Position numbers and translations under genes: made by a program. 64,000 nucleotides of DNA, taken from assembly GCF_001642575.1 (NCBI RefSeq), contig NZ_LXNG01000021.1, positions 24,270 through 88,269 of the forward strand, given 5' to 3'. The notes under the pieces are model-generated. The model was not told the DNA's origin. It worked only from the letters and a program-made list of their open reading frames with translations, and did not search any database. Numbering within the stretch: position 1 is the first letter of the stretch; every line of letters starts with the position of its first letter. Positions 62,096 through 64,000 of this stretch are shown here, piece by piece. The DNA comes from Xanthomonas floridensis. GTDB lineage: Bacteria; Pseudomonadota; Gammaproteobacteria; Xanthomonadales; Xanthomonadaceae.

Positions 62096-63748
62096 TTACC
62101 CACCTTGTTGCGCTGCCCACACCGCCAATGTTTCGCGGCCGATCTTGGCATTGTGGCGAATGTCGACCGGGAAACCGGGATGCCGCAGGAAACGCGTGAT
62201 ACCGGCGGTATGCGCATGCGCGGCGCCCAGCGCACGCAAGGCGGTTTGCACGTCCGCAAAGGCCGATGCCGACACGCCCGGCTGCAATTCCACGCACAGC
62301 ACCGGCTGCTGTTGTCCGGCTGCGCCCACACCGACCAGCGCGGTGCGCCGCACCTGCGGATGCACGTTGAACACCGGCTCCACCTGCTCGGTGTACAGCG
62401 GGCCGCTGGCCGTTTCCACGCGATGGGTCTTGCGCCCGCAGAACCACAAGCGCCCTTCCGCATCGAAATAGCCCACATCGCCCATGCGGTGCACGATGCG
62501 CTCGCTGCCATCGTCGCTGCGCTCGCGGATCTTGGCGATCCGCGTGGCGGCATCGCGATTGAAATAGGTGTCGGTGGTGGTGGGTCCGGCGACGGTGATC
62601 TCGCCGACCTCGCCCACCGCCAGCACGCGAACGCCGCTCCAATCGGCAATGGCCGCATCGTCAATCGCAATAATGCGCACTTCATTGGGCGCGACCACCT
62701 GCCCCACACAGGTGCCGGCACCGGCCTCGGTGGCAGCGCGCGTTGCGTCCAGGGTGCGGCCTTCGATCGCGGCCACCGGCAGACATTCGGTGGCGCCGTA
62801 CGGGGTCCAGAACTGCGCATCGGCCGGCAGCAGCCCGCGGATGGTGGCCACCACATCCGGCGGCACCGGTGCGCCTGCCGACGTTGCCAGGCGCACGTTG
62901 GGCAGCGGCTGCCCATAGTCGGCCAGCACGCGCATCAGCGCCGGCGAGCCGAACAACTGCGTCACGCCGAAGCGGTTGAGCGCATCGTGCAGCTTGCGCG
63001 GATCGGCGCTGCCCGGCCGCGTCGGATCCATATCCGGAATCACCGAGGTCAGCCCCAAGGCCGGATCGAACAAGGCAAACGGTGGAAACGTCGGCAGGTC
63101 CACGCCACCGGGCTGCATGCCGAAGGCGTTGCGCAGCAGCTCGATCTGCCCGACAAAATGCCGATGCCGGTAGACCACGCCCTTGGGCACGCCGGTGGAG
63201 CCGCTGGTGAACAGGATCGCCGCGACATCGTCGGGCGCGGTATCGGCCAGTTGGCTGCCGGCGCCGGTGCCATCGCGCTCCACGCGCGCCAGCGTCACCC
63301 CGCCCCAGCCGTAGCGTCCGCCGACGGTGACGATCTGCCTGGCAGAGCGCGCCCAGCGCAGCAACCGGCGCGCCAGTTGCGCAAGCGGTATGCCGATGAA
63401 CGCCTGCGGCTGCGCCTCGTCCAGACACTGTTTGAGCGCGCGTTTGTCGATGCCCGGATCGACCAGCACGGGCACCGCACCTGCCTTGAACAACGCGAAC
63501 ATCAGCAGGAAGAATTCCGGCGACGGCCGCACCATCACCACTGCGCGCGTGCCACGGCCAATGCCGTGCAGCGCCAGGCCGGCGGCGATCGCATCGCTGC
63601 GTGCATCCAGTTCGGCATAGCTCAAGGTCACGTCGTAGGCGGCAAACCCGTTGGCGGCGCGGCGGCCGGGGCAGCGGATGGCGATCTGATCGGGGCGCTC
63701 GCGCGCCAGCTGCGGCAAGGTGGCCGCGATATTGCAGAGAGTGGTCAT
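62096..63748 (-). CDS. oleC: Olefin beta-lactone synthetase OleC (AMP-forming)
   Basis: A 550-aa member of the adenylate-forming family. It activates the beta-hydroxy acid from OleD with ATP and closes it to a beta-lactone, which OleB then splits to an olefin. The AMP-binding motif is [29 protein letters not shown] and the [18 protein letters not shown] region are the remaining signatures, followed by the C-terminal lid. ATG 63748 ([12 protein letters not shown]) is used; ATG 63766 is an alternative. The other ole genes would lie beyond the right end of the window. Confidence 0.92.
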   Translation of the reverse strand: MTTLCNIAATLPQLARERPDQIAIRCPGRRAANGFAAYDVTLSYAELDARSDAIAAGLALHGIGRGTRAVVMVRPSPEFFLLMFALFKAGAVPVLVDPGIDKRALKQCLDEAQPQAFIGIPLAQLARRLLRWARSARQIVTVGGRYGWGGVTLARVERDGTGAGSQLADTAPDDVAAILFTSGSTGVPKGVVYRHRHFVGQIELLRNAFGMQPGGVDLPTFPPFALFDPALGLTSVIPDMDPTRPGSADPRKLHDALNRFGVTQLFGSPALMRVLADYGQPLPNVRLATSAGAPVPPDVVATIRGLLPADAQFWTPYGATECLPVAAIEGRTLDATRAATEAGAGTCVGQVVAPNEVRIIAIDDAAIADWSGVRVLAVGEVGEITVAGPTTTDTYFNRDAATRIAKIRERSDDGSERIVHRMGDVGYFDAEGRLWFCGRKTHRVETASGPLYTEQVEPVFNVHPQVRRTALVGVGAAGQQQPVLCVELQPGVSASAFADVQTALRALGAAHAHTAGITRFLRHPGFPVDIRHNAKIGRETLAVWAAQQGG

Positions 63749-64000
63749 CGCCGTATTATCACCCATGCCCTCACGGTGCCGGCTGCTTGCGCGCAGGGCG
63801 CGCCTGCACCTGCGGCGGATGCGCGCCGTCGTCGGGCCACGCGCCTGCCGATGCCGACGCATGAATCGCTTAGGGATGGTCTGATCAACGCCATCGGAGG
63901 ATGAGGTAAGCCGCATCGGTCGCGCCAATGACGCTCAGGCCTGCGGTTTTTGGCCGTTTCCGGCGCATGTGCGCGGTGTTGCCCCTGCTACAGGCACACC
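63749..64000. other. Right edge of window, unassigned
   Basis: About 250 bases upstream of oleC without a supported gene on either strand. It likely contains the promoter or the space between oleC and a further ole gene. Confidence 0.35.

Noticed and set aside
60987..62642. A long minus-strand frame joining part of oleC's alternate frame to oleD
   Set aside because: The part beyond 61997 is out of frame with oleC and has no conserved motif; oleD starts at its Rossmann motif.

Overview
The window looks like chromosomal DNA of a Xanthomonas species. Support comes from the very high GC content, the ohr/ohrR pair with the cysteine spacing known from X. campestris, an oleC-oleD olefin-synthesis pair, and a two-gene module matching the cyclic-GMP/cyclic-di-GMP pair described in X. 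campestris (XC_0249/XC_0250). I cannot fix species or pathovar. The sequence is densely coding and mostly housekeeping or metabolic. There is no prophage, rRNA, tRNA, CRISPR array or complete transposase gene that I can see.

Layout. 0-10 kb: the 3' end of hrpB, a small membrane protein, rluE with a diverged tandem duplication across its start, a secreted methyltransferase, three NAD(P)H oxidoreductases in a row, and four poorly known proteins including a hydrolase. 10-16 kb: the organic-peroxide pair ohrR-ohr, zapE, a hydrolase, a DMT transporter, then the zinc-starvation pair zigA/merC-like sharing one Zur-like operator. 16-25 kb: an extracellular nuclease, a cytochrome c5, a four-gene PepSY/DUF cluster behind a Fur-like palindrome, and a RES-Xre toxin-antitoxin pair with three phased TGCACA repeats. 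25-32 kb: leucine/isovalerate catabolism (TetR regulator, ivd, mccB, mccA), lacking the hydratase and lyase, then an S9 peptidase lipoprotein.

32.5-37.7 kb is the most interesting block. It holds a SagB-like 'peptide maturation dehydrogenase', a divergently transcribed 106-aa RiPP-like precursor with a nitrile-hydratase-type leader, a class III nucleotide cyclase with TPR repeats, and a cNMP-binding GGDEF protein directly upstream of the cyclase. A candidate modified-peptide system is therefore joined to a cyclic GMP to cyclic di-GMP relay. No YcaO or other modifying enzyme is nearby, and the precursor has no cysteine.

37.8-46.3 kb: glyoxylate shunt (aceA, aceB) with a divergent LysR regulator, an AraC regulator, a glyoxalase-like protein, and a TetR/MBL/SDR locus in which the MBL gene is frameshifted. 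46.6-55 kb: two tandem M3 peptidase lipoproteins of identical length, a 23-bp minisatellite between inverted repeat elements, an isoaspartyl peptidase, arfB and an acyltransferase. 55-64 kb: truC, ubiB, ubiJ, a ddl gene broken by a ~140-bp hairpin-type mobile element, a GNAT acetyltransferase, a DUF1328 membrane peptide, oleD and oleC.

Several noncoding repeats recur: a ~45-nt element related to CCCTCATCCGCCCTTCGGG in four places, a ~200-250-bp repeat at both 0.2 and 55 kb, and short tandem repeats near 1.2, 5.9 and 51.4 kb.
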